From Pseudomonadota bacterium (GTDB taxonomy: Bacteria > Pseudomonadota > Gammaproteobacteria > Xanthomonadales > Xanthomonadaceae), in the NCBI GenBank assembly GCA_023393895.1, contig JAEXBT010000213.1:1-10370 (forward strand): a stretch of DNA of 10,370 bases, written 5' to 3'. Below the pieces are notes generated by a model. It did not search any database, had not been told where the DNA came from, and saw only the letters and a list, made by a program, of their open reading frames with translations. Shown piece after piece: positions 1 to 7,601 of this stretch; positions within the stretch are counted from its first letter, which is position 1, and each line of letters starts with the position of its first letter. Position numbers and translations under genes: made by a program.

Positions 1-1
1 G

Positions 2-232
<231 letters not shown>

Positions 233-235
233 GCG

Positions 236-1264
236 ATGACCGGATCCAGCGCAGGTCCGGGCCGGGATGCGGGCGTCAGCGCGGACATGGCATGGGCACC
301 TTCTGCCAGCCCGGATGCGCTACGGCTGCGCGCCCGGCTCAATCGCATGGTGCGGGAGTTCTTCCACGCGCGCGGCGTGCTGGAAGTGGAAACGCCAGTG
401 CTGTCGCTCGCGGGCGTCAGTGATCCGCACATCGCGCCGTTCTCGCTGGAATTCTCCGGCCGCACCGATGGCGCGCCGCGCACGCGCTGGCTGCGCACCT
501 CGCCCGAGTACGCGATGAAACGCCTGCTCGCGGCCGGCATGGGGGATTGCTACGAACTGGGCCGAGTGTTCCGCGATGGCGAGGCCGGTGGCCGCCACAA
601 CCCCGAATTCACCATGCTGGAGTGGTATCGCGTCGGCTGGGACCATCTCCGGCTGATCGACGAAACCGTGGCACTCGTGCAGGCCGCGCTGGCACTGGTG
701 GGCCGCAGGGCGACCAGCGTTGAGGTCGTCGCGTTCCGCGAACTGTACCGGCGCACGCTCGGCGTCGATCCATCGACCTGCGACGTGGAAGTGTTGCGTG
801 CAGCATTGGGCGATGTCCTGATCGATCCCGCAGGCCTGACCCGCGACGACTGGCTGGACCTGCTGATGACCCATCGCATCCAGCCCGGGTTTGATGCCGA
901 TGCGATTACCGTCGTCATCGACTATCCGGCATCTCAAGCGGCACTGGCCCAGCTGCGTGACGACGGGGAGGGCGAGCCGGTAGCCGAACGCTTCGAGCTC
1001 TACCTCGGTCCACTGGAACTCGCGAACGGCTACCACGAACTACGCGATGCCTCTGAACAGGCGGCGCGCTTCGACCGCGATGCGGCGATGCGGCAGGCGA
1101 TCGGCGGCGCGCCACGCGGCCTCGACACGCACCTGCTGGAAGCGCTCGAGCACGGGCTGCCGGCCTGCGCTGGAGTGGCGCTCGGCATCGACCGCTTGTT
1201 GATGGTGATGTCGCAGACTTCCCGCATCGCTGATGTGCTGGCCTTCGATTTCAGCCGTGCCTGA
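236..1264 (+). CDS. epmA: Elongation factor P--(R)-beta-lysine ligase EpmA (class II lysyl-tRNA synthetase-like)
   Basis: EpmA (GenX/PoxA/YjeA) attaches (R)-beta-lysine, made by EpmB, to a conserved lysine of elongation factor P; modified EF-P then relieves ribosome stalling at proline runs. The protein is a LysRS class II catalytic core without the anticodon-binding domain. Motif 1 lies near residues 48-56 (VLEVETPVL), and motif 2 near 106-131 (YELGRVFRDGE...HNPEFTMLEWY). LELANGYHEL follows, and motif 3 sits at 313-325 with its arginine at R320 (GVALGIDRLL). The frame starts at ATG 236, three bases after ligA, giving 342 residues. The ATG at 287 would give 325 residues, the length of E. coli EpmA, beginning MAWAPSAS, which resembles the E. 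coli N-terminus; it may be the true start. Neither ATG has a strong ribosome binding site. epmB and efp are not in the window. Family call is secure; the start is uncertain. Confidence 0.93.
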   Translation: MTGSSAGPGRDAGVSADMAWAPSASPDALRLRARLNRMVREFFHARGVLEVETPVLSLAGVSDPHIAPFSLEFSGRTDGAPRTRWLRTSPEYAMKRLLAAGMGDCYELGRVFRDGEAGGRHNPEFTMLEWYRVGWDHLRLIDETVALVQAALALVGRRATSVEVVAFRELYRRTLGVDPSTCDVEVLRAALGDVLIDPAGLTRDDWLDLLMTHRIQPGFDADAITVVIDYPASQAALAQLRDDGEGEPVAERFELYLGPLELANGYHELRDASEQAARFDRDAAMRQAIGGAPRGLDTHLLEALEHGLPACAGVALGIDRLLMVMSQTSRIADVLAFDFSRA

Positions 1265-1304
1265 ACGCTGCTGACGGCTTCGCGGATCGTTCATCGCGCT
1301 GCGT

Positions 1305-1316
1305 TACATTCGGTGC
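1305..1316 (+). promoter_or_regulatory. Candidate -10 element for a leaderless transcript of the first DUF3011 gene
   Basis: TACATT at 1305-1310 matches TATAAT at four of six bases. Six bases separate it from ATG 1317, so transcription would begin at or next to the A of the start codon. No Shine-Dalgarno-like purine run is seen in the 20 bases before the ATG, and no good -35 element is seen. The match is short, so this is tentative. Confidence 0.35.
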
Positions 1317-2090
1317 ATGGGGACCCCGATCATCCGGCCCGTGTTCAGCCTGACCTTGGGCGCCTCGCTGGCGTGGGCACTGCTGCCCGCGGATGCTGCG
1401 CGGGCGGAACCGCAGGATTCGCGCATCCGCTGCGAATCGAAGGACGGCCACTGGAACCACTGCAAGGCGCAGGGCGAGGTGGAACTGCTCCGGCAGATCT
1501 CCCGGAACCCCTGCATTCGCAACCATTCATGGGGCCGCGACGACACCGGCGTGTGGGTATCGCGGGGCTGCCGCGCGGAGTTCGGCGTGCAGCGCCCGGC
1601 GGGCGCCAGTGCGGGTGAGGGGCGCGTCTGGCGCACGCTGCGCTGCGAGTCACGCAACAGCGGGTTCCGGCATTGCACCGCAGACACCAGTGGCGGCGTC
1701 CGCCTGACCCGACAGCTCTCCGGCATGGATTGCGAGCTTGGCAGGACCTGGGGGCACGACGATGACGGCGTCTGGGTCGCGCGCGGTTGCCGTGCCGAGT
1801 TCCAGATCCTTGAACAGGCACGCCCGAGCAGCAGCTTCCTGCGCAAGCTGTTCCGGCGCGGCCCCGAGGCGGCAGTGGCGACGCCGCAGGGCAGTCCGCT
1901 GCGTTGCGAGTCGATCGACGGCAAGCGTCGCGAATGTCGCGTGCAGGGCGCGACGTCGGTCGAACTGGTTCGCCAGCTGTCTCGCGCCAACTGCGTTGCG
2001 GGCACGAACTGGGGATGGCGCGAGGACCGGGTCTGGGTCGAGCAGGGGTGCCGTGCGGAGTTCACGGTGTGGTCGGCTGCCGGCAACTGA
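1317..2090 (+). CDS. Secreted DUF3011 protein A, three four-cysteine modules
   Basis: Function is unknown. The 257-residue product begins with a signal peptide (about residues 1-30, hydrophobic stretch then ADAARA before EPQD), so it should be exported to the periplasm or beyond. Three modules follow at about 37-89, 108-162 and 195-249. Each has four cysteines (C39/49/66/85; C110/120/139/158; C197/207/226/245) and the pattern xRCES...C...RQxS...C...WG...VWVxxGCRAEF. Four cysteines per exported module suggest two disulfides, an inference. The linker at 163-194 carries a basic, hydrophobic patch (SSFLRKLFRR) absent from the neighbouring paralogue. I recognise the module as DUF3011 (Pfam PF11218, from memory), common in Xanthomonadaceae. 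ATG 1317 is chosen because it gives the signal peptide. A second gene of the same family starts 88 bases downstream, indicating tandem duplication. Confidence 0.85.
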   Translation: MGTPIIRPVFSLTLGASLAWALLPADAARAEPQDSRIRCESKDGHWNHCKAQGEVELLRQISRNPCIRNHSWGRDDTGVWVSRGCRAEFGVQRPAGASAGEGRVWRTLRCESRNSGFRHCTADTSGGVRLTRQLSGMDCELGRTWGHDDDGVWVARGCRAEFQILEQARPSSSFLRKLFRRGPEAAVATPQGSPLRCESIDGKRRECRVQGATSVELVRQLSRANCVAGTNWGWREDRVWVEQGCRAEFTVWSAAGN

Positions 2091-2985
2091 ACAGCGCATT
2101 CGCGCACAGGCGTGTTCAGCGTTGGCTGGAATCGGCGTCGATATGCTCGGGAAGAATCATCGGCATGAGGAACAGGGCATGAATCGCATAGGCATGATGG
2201 CGCTGGTCGCGGCTGCTGGCTTGTTTGCGCCTCTGGCGGCCCACGCGCAGTGGCCGGGAACCTACGGGCAAGGCCAGCGGTTCTCGTGCGAATCCGTGGA
2301 CGGTCGGTACCGAGAATGCCGCGTGGACACCCGGCAGGGCGTGCAGATGGTCCGCCAGACCTCGCGGACGCAATGCATCGAAGGCCACAACTGGGGCATT
2401 GGCCGCGACGTGGTCTGGGTCGATCGTGGCTGCCGCGCCGAGTTCGTCACGGGCGCGGGCTATGGCTATGGACGCGCGCCTGACACGCGCTATGGCTACG
2501 GCAATGGCTACGACGCTCGCGGCTGGAACGGTTATCGGGGCAGCGTGATCTGCGAATCGGTCCGCGACCGCAACAATCGTTGCCCGATCGACACGCGCTA
2601 CGGCGTGGTACTGGTGCGTCAGCTGTCCAGTACGCGTTGCCGGGAAGGGCACAACTGGGGCGTGGATCCCGGCGCGATCTGGGTGGATCACGGTTGCCGG
2701 GCGGAATTCGCGCCGCGCGGCACGAATGCCGGTTACGGCAATTACGGCAGCTATGGCGGCTACGGCGCTCCCCGCGGCCAAGGGTATGGTTCTTCCGGCT
2801 ACGGGTACGGCCAGCAGCGCGTGTCTTGCGCATCCAACGACGGCCGTCGCAACTACTGCCGCGCACCCGTATCGCGTGGCGCCGAGCTGGTGCGGCAGGT
2901 CTCGCGCAGTGCCTGCATCCAGGGCCGCAACTGGGGCTGGGACCGGGGTGGCGTCTGGGTGGCGGATGGCTGTCGCGGCGAGTTC
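1425..2985. repeat. Six diverged copies of the DUF3011 module across two tandem genes
   Basis: Module copies lie at 1425-1583, 1638-1802 and 1899-2063 in the first gene and 2281-2445, 2545-2709 and 2821-2985 in the second. Each encodes 53-55 residues with four cysteines. Five of six have cysteine spacing 10-19-19 residues; the first copy has 10-17-19. The ends are most alike, encoding GCRAEF in five copies and GCRGEF in the last. The copies are diverged at DNA level, so this is an old protein-level expansion rather than a recent satellite. Confidence 0.85.
2088..2118 (+). terminator. Inverted repeat overlapping the stop of DUF3011 A, possible weak terminator
   Basis: TGAACA at 2088-2093, which includes the stop codon, is the reverse complement of TGTTCA at 2113-2118. 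Inside it CGC pairs with GCG, giving about nine pairs with one bulged G. No T-run follows, so factor-independent termination is doubtful; it could instead be an attenuating or mRNA-stabilising hairpin between the paralogues. Confidence 0.3.
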
Positions 2986-2997
2986 CGCGTCTGGTAG
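2179..2997 (+). CDS. Secreted DUF3011 protein B, three four-cysteine modules joined by Gly/Tyr-rich linkers
   Basis: Function is unknown; it is a paralogue of the gene just upstream. The product has 272 residues. A signal peptide covers residues 1-23 (MNRIGMMALVAAAGLFA...AHA before QWPG), so it is exported. Modules lie at about 35-89 (C37/47/66/85), 123-177 (C125/135/154/173) and 215-269 (C217/227/246/265), all with cysteine spacing 10-19-19, NWG, a WV pair and a GCRAEF-type end. The linkers at about 93-120 and 183-212 are rich in Gly and Tyr (repeated YGYG, GYGNYG), unlike the protein A linkers, suggesting flexible spacers or a sticky extracellular surface (inference). ATG 2179 is chosen because it gives the signal peptide and follows an AGGAACAGG ribosome binding site. 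The frame runs open further upstream, to about 1738, but that part overlaps protein A in another frame and is not real. mtnA starts 28 bases after the stop. Confidence 0.87.
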   Translation: MNRIGMMALVAAAGLFAPLAAHAQWPGTYGQGQRFSCESVDGRYRECRVDTRQGVQMVRQTSRTQCIEGHNWGIGRDVVWVDRGCRAEFVTGAGYGYGRAPDTRYGYGNGYDARGWNGYRGSVICESVRDRNNRCPIDTRYGVVLVRQLSSTRCREGHNWGVDPGAIWVDHGCRAEFAPRGTNAGYGNYGSYGGYGAPRGQGYGSSGYGYGQQRVSCASNDGRRNYCRAPVSRGAELVRQVSRSACIQGRNWGWDRGGVWVADGCRGEFRVW

Positions 2998-3013
2998 GGA
3001 CGCGGCGGCGGGC

Positions 3014-3025
3014 TAAACTTGCCGG
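3014..3025 (+). promoter_or_regulatory. Candidate -10 element for a leaderless mtnA transcript
   Basis: TAAACT at 3014-3019 matches TATAAT at four of six bases. Six bases (TGCCGG) separate it from ATG 3026, which places +1 on the A of the start codon. The region has no Shine-Dalgarno. The -35 region at about 2991-2996 (CTGGTA) matches poorly and overlaps the stop of the preceding gene. Confidence 0.4.
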
Positions 3026-4090
3026 ATGAGTGAGTTCGATTACGCCCGATACGACCGCATCCGGCCGATCCGCTGGACCGGCGACGCCCTGGAGCTGCTT
3101 GACCAGCGCAAACTGCCGTTCGAAACCGGCTATGTCCGCGCCGAAATCAGCGACGCGGTTGCCGAGGCGATCCACGCGCTGACCGTCCGCGGCGCGCCGG
3201 CGATCGGCATCAGCGCGGCCTGGGGCGTGCTGCTGGCCGCGCGCGATGTGGAAGCGCACGATGGGGCGGAAGCCCTGGCACGGCTTGAGCCGGCGATGCA
3301 GCGGCTCAATGCCGCGCGGCCGACCGCGGTGAATCTGGCGTGGGCGCTGACGCGGATGCGCAGCGCATTGCAGGGCGCAGGCAGCGACTGGCGGATGGCG
3401 CTGGAACGCGAGGCGCGGGCGATCGAGGCCGAGGACCTGGCTGCCAACCGCGCGATGGGAAATCTCGGGGCCGCGCTGATTGCGCCCGGCAGCGGGGTGC
3501 TGACCCATTGCAACACAGGCTCCCTGGCGACGGCCGGATTCGGCACCGCGCTCGGCGTGATCCGTGCCGGCGTGGCGCAGGGCCGCATCGACCGGGTCTA
3601 CGCCGGCGAGACGCGCCCGTGGAACCAGGGTGCGCGCCTGACGGTGTGGGAACTGCAGCAGGATGGCATCGACGCCACCCTCATCGCCGATGCCGCGGCC
3701 GCGCACCTGATGAAGACCGGTCAGGTGCAATGGGTGGTGGTCGGCGCCGACCGCATCTGCGCCAATGGCGATACCGCAAACAAGATCGGTACCTATGCAC
3801 TGGCGATCGCGGCACGCCATCACGGCGTGAAGTTCATGGTGGTCGCGCCGTGCTCCACCGTGGACATGGCGATGCCGGATGGCGAAGGCATCGAGATCGA
3901 GGAACGCGATGCCGCCGAACTGCTGAGCCATCGCGGTGAACGCACGGTCGCCGAAGGCATCGCCGCCTGGAACCCGGTGTTCGATGTCACGCCACACGAC
4001 CTGATCGATGCGATCGTCACCGAGAAGGGCGTGGTGTTGCGTCCCGACCGCACCACGATGAAGGCTGTTTTCGACAGCGCCGGCGACTGA
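3026..4090 (+). CDS. mtnA: S-methyl-5-thioribose-1-phosphate isomerase (MtnA)
   Basis: MtnA converts 5-methylthioribose 1-phosphate to 5-methylthioribulose 1-phosphate, a step in recycling methylthioadenosine (from polyamine synthesis) back to methionine. It is a cytosolic enzyme related to eIF-2B alpha subunits. The 354-residue length is typical. Visible hallmarks are the VRGAPAIG phosphate-binding loop at 54-61, the catalytic cysteine C162 in [22 protein letters not shown] at 195-206, the catalytic aspartate D242 in [19 protein letters not shown], and VVAPCSTVD near 272-280. Both catalytic residues are present, so it should be active and is not merely an eIF-2B-like relative. No other methionine-salvage gene is in the window. 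It lies directly before gyrA, an order I recall from Pseudomonas aeruginosa. ATG 3026 fits the family N-terminus but lacks a ribosome binding site. Confidence 0.96.
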   Translation: MSEFDYARYDRIRPIRWTGDALELLDQRKLPFETGYVRAEISDAVAEAIHALTVRGAPAIGISAAWGVLLAARDVEAHDGAEALARLEPAMQRLNAARPTAVNLAWALTRMRSALQGAGSDWRMALEREARAIEAEDLAANRAMGNLGAALIAPGSGVLTHCNTGSLATAGFGTALGVIRAGVAQGRIDRVYAGETRPWNQGARLTVWELQQDGIDATLIADAAAAHLMKTGQVQWVVVGADRICANGDTANKIGTYALAIAARHHGVKFMVVAPCSTVDMAMPDGEGIEIEERDAAELLSHRGERTVAEGIAAWNPVFDVTPHDLIDAIVTEKGVVLRPDRTTMKAVFDSAGD

Positions 4091-4104
4091 TCGTCTTCAC
4101 CCAC

Positions 4105-4132
4105 CAAGGAAGTCGCAAGTCCTTGTTTCTTC
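4105..4132 (+). terminator. mtnA: Probable weak intrinsic terminator after mtnA
   Basis: CAAGGA (4105-4110) pairs with TCCTTG (4120-4125) around a nine-base loop, followed at once by TTTCTTC. A six-pair stem with a short T-rich tail 14 bases after the mtnA stop fits a modest factor-independent terminator and would separate mtnA from gyrA. Confidence 0.45.
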
Positions 4133-4144
4133 GCGCAATTCCGG

Positions 4145-4174
4145 CTGTCATTCAGGCGCCGGACATGGTAGAAT
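4145..4174 (+). promoter_or_regulatory. gyrA: Candidate sigma-70-type promoter for gyrA
   Basis: A -10 element TAGAAT (4169-4174, five of six bases of TATAAT) lies 18 bases after CTGTCA (4145-4150, four of six bases of TTGACA). It sits in the 190-base gap between mtnA and gyrA and predicts a 5' leader of about 100 bases. gyrA itself has GGAAG at 4272-4276, four bases before its ATG. No obvious strong leader structure is seen. gyrA promoters are often supercoiling-sensitive, but that cannot be read here. Confidence 0.5.
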
Positions 4175-4280
4175 TTCACGTCTTTTCCGAGCGACGCGGC
4201 AAGCACGTGGATGCCAGCCGAAGTCACCTCGCCACGCCTGACGGCAGGACGCCCCCTAAGCATCCCAACACGGAAGCCTG

Positions 4281-6932
4281 ATGTCCCAACCGACCGACTC
4301 CGCCCGCGAAATCATCCCGGTCAACCTCGAAGACGAAATGCGACGCAGCTACCTCGATTACGCGATGAGCGTGATCGTGGGGCGCGCCTTGCCGGACGTC
4401 CGCGACGGCCTCAAGCCGGTGCATCGGCGCGTGCTGTTCGCGATGAACGAACTGGGCGCGCACAGCAACAAGCCGTACTTCAAGTCGGCGCGCATCGTCG
4501 GCGACGTCATCGGCAAGTACCACCCGCACGGCGACCTGCCGGTCTACGACACGCTGGTGCGCATGGCGCAGCCGTTCTCGCTGCGCTACCTGCTGGTGGA
4601 CGGGCAGGGCAACTTCGGCTCGGTCGATGGCGACCCGGCGGCGGCGATGCGCTACACCGAGGCGCGGATGTCGCGCATGGCGCACGAGCTGATGGCCGAC
4701 ATCGACAAGGAAACCGTCGATTTCCAGCCCAACTACGACGAGAAGGAACAGGAACCGACGGTCATGCCGACCCGGTTCCCGAACCTGCTGGTCAATGGCT
4801 CGGCCGGCATCGCCGTCGGCATGGCCACGAACATTCCGCCGCACAACCTCAATGAGGTGGTGGACGGGCTGCTGGCGATGATCGAGAACCCGGACATCGA
4901 CATCGACGGCCTGATGGAATACATCCCCGGTCCGGATTTCCCCACCGGCGGCATCATCAACGGTGTCGGCGGCATCCACCTGGCGTACCGGACCGGCAAG
5001 GGCCGGGTGCGGATCCGCGCCAAGGCCGAGATCGAGGTGGCGGACAATGGCCGCGAGGCGATCGTGGTCACCGAGATCCCGTACCAGGTCAACAAGGCGC
5101 GGCTGATCGAGAAGATCGCCGAGCTGGTGAAGGAGAAGAGGCTCGAGGGGATCAGCGAGCTGCGCGACGAGTCCGACAAGGACGGCATGCGCATCTTCAT
5201 CGAGGTCAAGCGCGGGGAATCCGCCGAGGTGGTGCTGAACAACCTCTACGCGCAGACGCCGATGGAATCGGTGTTCGGCATCAACACCGTGGCGCTGGTG
5301 GACGGCAGGCCGCAGGTGCTGAACCTGCGCCAGATCCTCGAGGCCTTCCTGCGCCACCGCCGCGAGGTGGTGACCCGCCGGACCATCTTCGAACTGCGCA
5401 AGGCGCGCAACCGCGCCCACATCCTTGAAGGCCTGACGGTTGCGCTTGCCAACATCGACGAGATGATCGAGCTGATCAAGACCTCGGCCAACCCGGAGGA
5501 AGCGCGGCAGCGGATGCTGGCGCGGCGCTGGCAACCGGGCATGGTCGGCGCGTTGCTGGGCGCGGCCGGCGCCGAGGCCTCGCGGCCCGAGGACCTTCCG
5601 CAGGGCGTGGGCCTGCTGTCCGATGGCTACCAGCTGACCGAGGTGCAGGCGCAGCAGATCCTCGAGATGCGCCTGCATCGCCTGACCGGACTTGAGCAGG
5701 AAAAGCTCACCGACGAATACCGCCAGCTGCTGGACACGATCCGCGGCCTGATCGAGATCCTCGAGCAGCCGGGCGTGCTGATGGCGGTGATCCGCACCGA
5801 ACTGGAGAACCTCAAGGCCGAGTTCGGCGATGCGCGTCGCAGCGAAATCCGCGCCAGCGAGGAAGACCTCGACATCCTCGACCTGATCGCGCCCGAGGAC
5901 GTGGTGGTCACGCTTTCGCATGCGGGCTATGCCAAGCGCCAGCCGGCGACCAGCTATCGCGCGCAGCGCCGTGGCGGCAAGGGTCGCAACGCCGCGGCCA
6001 CCAAGGACGAGGACTTCATCGACAAGCTCTGGCTGGTCAATACCCACGACACCCTGCTCACCTTCACCAGCGCGGGCCGGGTGTTCTGGCTCTCGGTGCA
6101 CCAGCTGCCGGACGCCGGCCCCAACGCGCGCGGGCGGCCGATCATCAACTGGATCCCGCTGACGGAAGGCGAGAAGGTGCAGGCCGTGTTGCCGGTGCGC
6201 GAGTACGCGGAGGGCAAGTTCGTGTTCTTCGCGACCCGCAACGGTACGGTCAAGAAGACTGCACTCACCGAATTCGCCTACCGGTTGTCGCGCGGCAAGA
6301 TCGCGATCAACCTCGACGAGGACGACGCGCTGGTCAACGCGGAGCTCACCGATGGCGAGCGCGACATCATGCTGTTCGCCAGCAACGGCAAGGCGGTGCG
6401 CTTCGACGAGGGCAGCGTGCGCGCGATGGGGCGCACGGCCACCGGCGTGCGCGGCATGCGTCTGGCGCAGGGCGAGGAGGTGCGCAGCCTCATCGTGATC
6501 GATGGCGAAGGCGACATCCTCACCGCCAGCGAGCACGGCTATGGCAAGCGCACCGAGGTGTCCGCGTTCCCGAAGAAGGGCCGTGGCACCCAGGGCGTGA
6601 TCGCGCTCAAGACCACCGACCGCAACGGCCGGCTGGTCGGCGCGATCCAGCTGACAGACCATCACGATGTGCTGCTGATTTCAGATGGCGGCACCCTGGT
6701 GCGCACGCCTGCCGCACAGATCTCGCAGGTCGGCCGCAACGCCGCAGGCGTCACCCTGATCCGCGTCGCCGAAGGCGAGAAGCTGCAGGCGATCGAGCGA
6801 CTCGATGTGTCGCTTGATGACGAAGCCGAGGGCGACGCTGTAGCCGATGATGCCGGCAACGAAGGTGTGGTGATCGTGGCTGCCGAGACCGCGGGCGATG
6901 CGCCGGTCCACGGTTTCGAGCCCTCCGAATAA
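4281..6932 (+). CDS. gyrA: DNA gyrase subunit A
   Basis: GyrA with GyrB forms the A2B2 type II topoisomerase that introduces negative supercoils; GyrA carries the DNA-cleaving tyrosine and the DNA-wrapping domain. The length of 883 residues is normal (E. coli 875). The breakage-reunion domain covers about 1-530, with the active tyrosine Y125 in AAMRYTE (E. coli Y122) and the quinolone-resistance region around residues 70-109. The GyrA box QRRGGKG is at 562-568, marking it as GyrA rather than ParC, followed by the beta-pinwheel and an acidic tail from about 838. Where E. coli has Ser83-Ala84 this protein has L86-P87 (codons CTG CCG); the Asp87 equivalent, D90, is kept. The gene has a likely promoter of its own and ends just before a strong hairpin; the next gene is convergent. 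Identity is certain. Confidence 0.99.
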   Translation: MSQPTDSAREIIPVNLEDEMRRSYLDYAMSVIVGRALPDVRDGLKPVHRRVLFAMNELGAHSNKPYFKSARIVGDVIGKYHPHGDLPVYDTLVRMAQPFSLRYLLVDGQGNFGSVDGDPAAAMRYTEARMSRMAHELMADIDKETVDFQPNYDEKEQEPTVMPTRFPNLLVNGSAGIAVGMATNIPPHNLNEVVDGLLAMIENPDIDIDGLMEYIPGPDFPTGGIINGVGGIHLAYRTGKGRVRIRAKAEIEVADNGREAIVVTEIPYQVNKARLIEKIAELVKEKRLEGISELRDESDKDGMRIFIEVKRGESAEVVLNNLYAQTPMESVFGINTVALVDGRPQVLNLRQILEAFLRHRREVVTRRTIFELRKARNRAHILEGLTVALANIDEMIELIKTSANPEEARQRMLARRWQPGMVGALLGAAGAEASRPEDLPQGVGLLSDGYQLTEVQAQQILEMRLHRLTGLEQEKLTDEYRQLLDTIRGLIEILEQPGVLMAVIRTELENLKAEFGDARRSEIRASEEDLDILDLIAPEDVVVTLSHAGYAKRQPATSYRAQRRGGKGRNAAATKDEDFIDKLWLVNTHDTLLTFTSAGRVFWLSVHQLPDAGPNARGRPIINWIPLTEGEKVQAVLPVREYAEGKFVFFATRNGTVKKTALTEFAYRLSRGKIAINLDEDDALVNAELTDGERDIMLFASNGKAVRFDEGSVRAMGRTATGVRGMRLAQGEEVRSLIVIDGEGDILTASEHGYGKRTEVSAFPKKGRGTQGVIALKTTDRNGRLVGAIQLTDHHDVLLISDGGTLVRTPAAQISQVGRNAAGVTLIRVAEGEKLQAIERLDVSLDDEAEGDAVADDAGNEGVVIVAAETAGDAPVHGFEPSE

Positions 6933-6948
6933 CCCGGCTCGTGGAAAC

Positions 6949-6977
6949 GGACAAGGCGGCCAATGGCCGCCTTGTCC
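6949..6977. terminator. Perfect 13-bp-arm hairpin between convergent gyrA and ferritin genes
   Basis: GGACAAGGCGGCC (6949-6961) and GGCCGCCTTGTCC (6965-6977) are exact reverse complements around the loop AAT. It lies 16 bases after the gyrA stop and 21 bases from the stop of the convergent minus-strand ferritin gene, the usual place for a shared bidirectional terminator. The T-tract is weak: the minus strand reads GTTTCC after the hairpin, while the plus strand has none. It is therefore probably better for the minus-strand gene, and for gyrA it may act mainly as a 3'-end-protecting hairpin. Confidence 0.75.
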
Positions 6978-6998
6978 ATGCCCGGCGATGCGTCGTGC

Positions 6999-7574
6999 TC
7001 AGTCGCCGATCCAGCCGTTCAGCAGGTCGGCGAACTCGTCGGCGTGCTCCTCTTCCTCAGCCAGCACGGCTTCGAGAATGCGCTTGGTGGTGGTGTCGCG
7101 GTCGCCCAGCCAGTCGATGATCTCGCGATAGCTGTCGATCGCGATGCGCTCGGCAATCAGGTTCTCGCGCACCATGTCCTTGAGGTTCTTGCCTTCCTTG
7201 TACTCGGCGTGGGCGCGTTCGGTGAGCGTGTCGGGATTGAGGTCCGGCTCGCCACCGAGCTGGACGATGCGTTCGGCGATCTTGTCCGCGTGCGCCTGTT
7301 CCTGCTTGGCGTGCGCCAGGAATTCCGACTTGATGCTCTCGGCGAACATGCCCTGCGCAGTGAAATAGTGGCGCATGTAGCGCAGCACGCAGACCCACTC
7401 GGTGGCCAGGCACTCGTTGAGCTTCTCGACCACGGCTTCCTTGTCGGCGTGGTAACTCTCGGTGATCGCGCCATCCTGCACGTTCTTGCGCGCGCGTTCG
7501 CGCAGGGTCTTGACCGGGGTGAACTGGGATGTCGGTGCGGCCGGCTTCTTCGCGGCCTTCTTGGTGGTGGCCAT
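6999..7574 (-). CDS. Bacterioferritin-like di-iron protein, non-haem, with Lys/Ala-rich N-terminal tail
   Basis: A ferritin-superfamily four-helix protein of 191 residues, likely oxidising Fe(II) and storing iron in the cytosol. The di-iron ligands expected for bacterioferritin are visible: E59, E92 with H95 (EQAH), E142, and E174 with H177 (EEEH); a tyrosine, Y66, sits as in Bfr. The position of the haem-ligating methionine next to the first ExxH (E. coli M52) is Q93, so haem binding at the dimer interface is not expected. Residues 1-20 form an extension, MATTKKAAKKPAAP, resembling the lysine-rich DNA-binding tails of some Dps proteins; DNA contact is inference. The start at 7574 is preferred over 7580 because GAGG lies 8 bases before it but only 2 before the other. 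It follows the peroxiredoxin gene by 27 bases, probably as one transcript. The exact subfamily (Bfr or other ferritin-like) is open. Confidence 0.85.
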   Translation of the reverse strand: MATTKKAAKKPAAPTSQFTPVKTLRERARKNVQDGAITESYHADKEAVVEKLNECLATEWVCVLRYMRHYFTAQGMFAESIKSEFLAHAKQEQAHADKIAERIVQLGGEPDLNPDTLTERAHAEYKEGKNLKDMVRENLIAERIAIDSYREIIDWLGDRDTTTKRILEAVLAEEEEHADEFADLLNGWIGD

Positions 7575-7601
7575 AAGCATGTCCTCGTGGGGGAGTGGGG
7601 G

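Noticed and set aside
1738..2178. Upstream extension of the DUF3011 B frame
   Set aside because: It overlaps DUF3011 A in another frame and would bury the signal peptide at 2179; the AGGAACAGG site supports the internal start.
2447..3997. 516-codon minus-strand frame across DUF3011 B and mtnA
   Set aside because: It is antisense to real genes, with a composition like an antisense shadow and no recognisable motif.
4181..4280. Leader regulatory structure (riboswitch or attenuator) before gyrA
   Set aside because: Only short incidental pairings such as CCTG-ACGG-CAGG were found; there is no known motif or strong stem.
4224..6665. 813-codon stop-free frame on the minus strand across gyrA
   Set aside because: It lies exactly antisense to gyrA, shows His/Ala/Val/Arg/Asp-biased composition with no recognisable domain, and is the expected shadow of a GC-rich gene with biased third positions.
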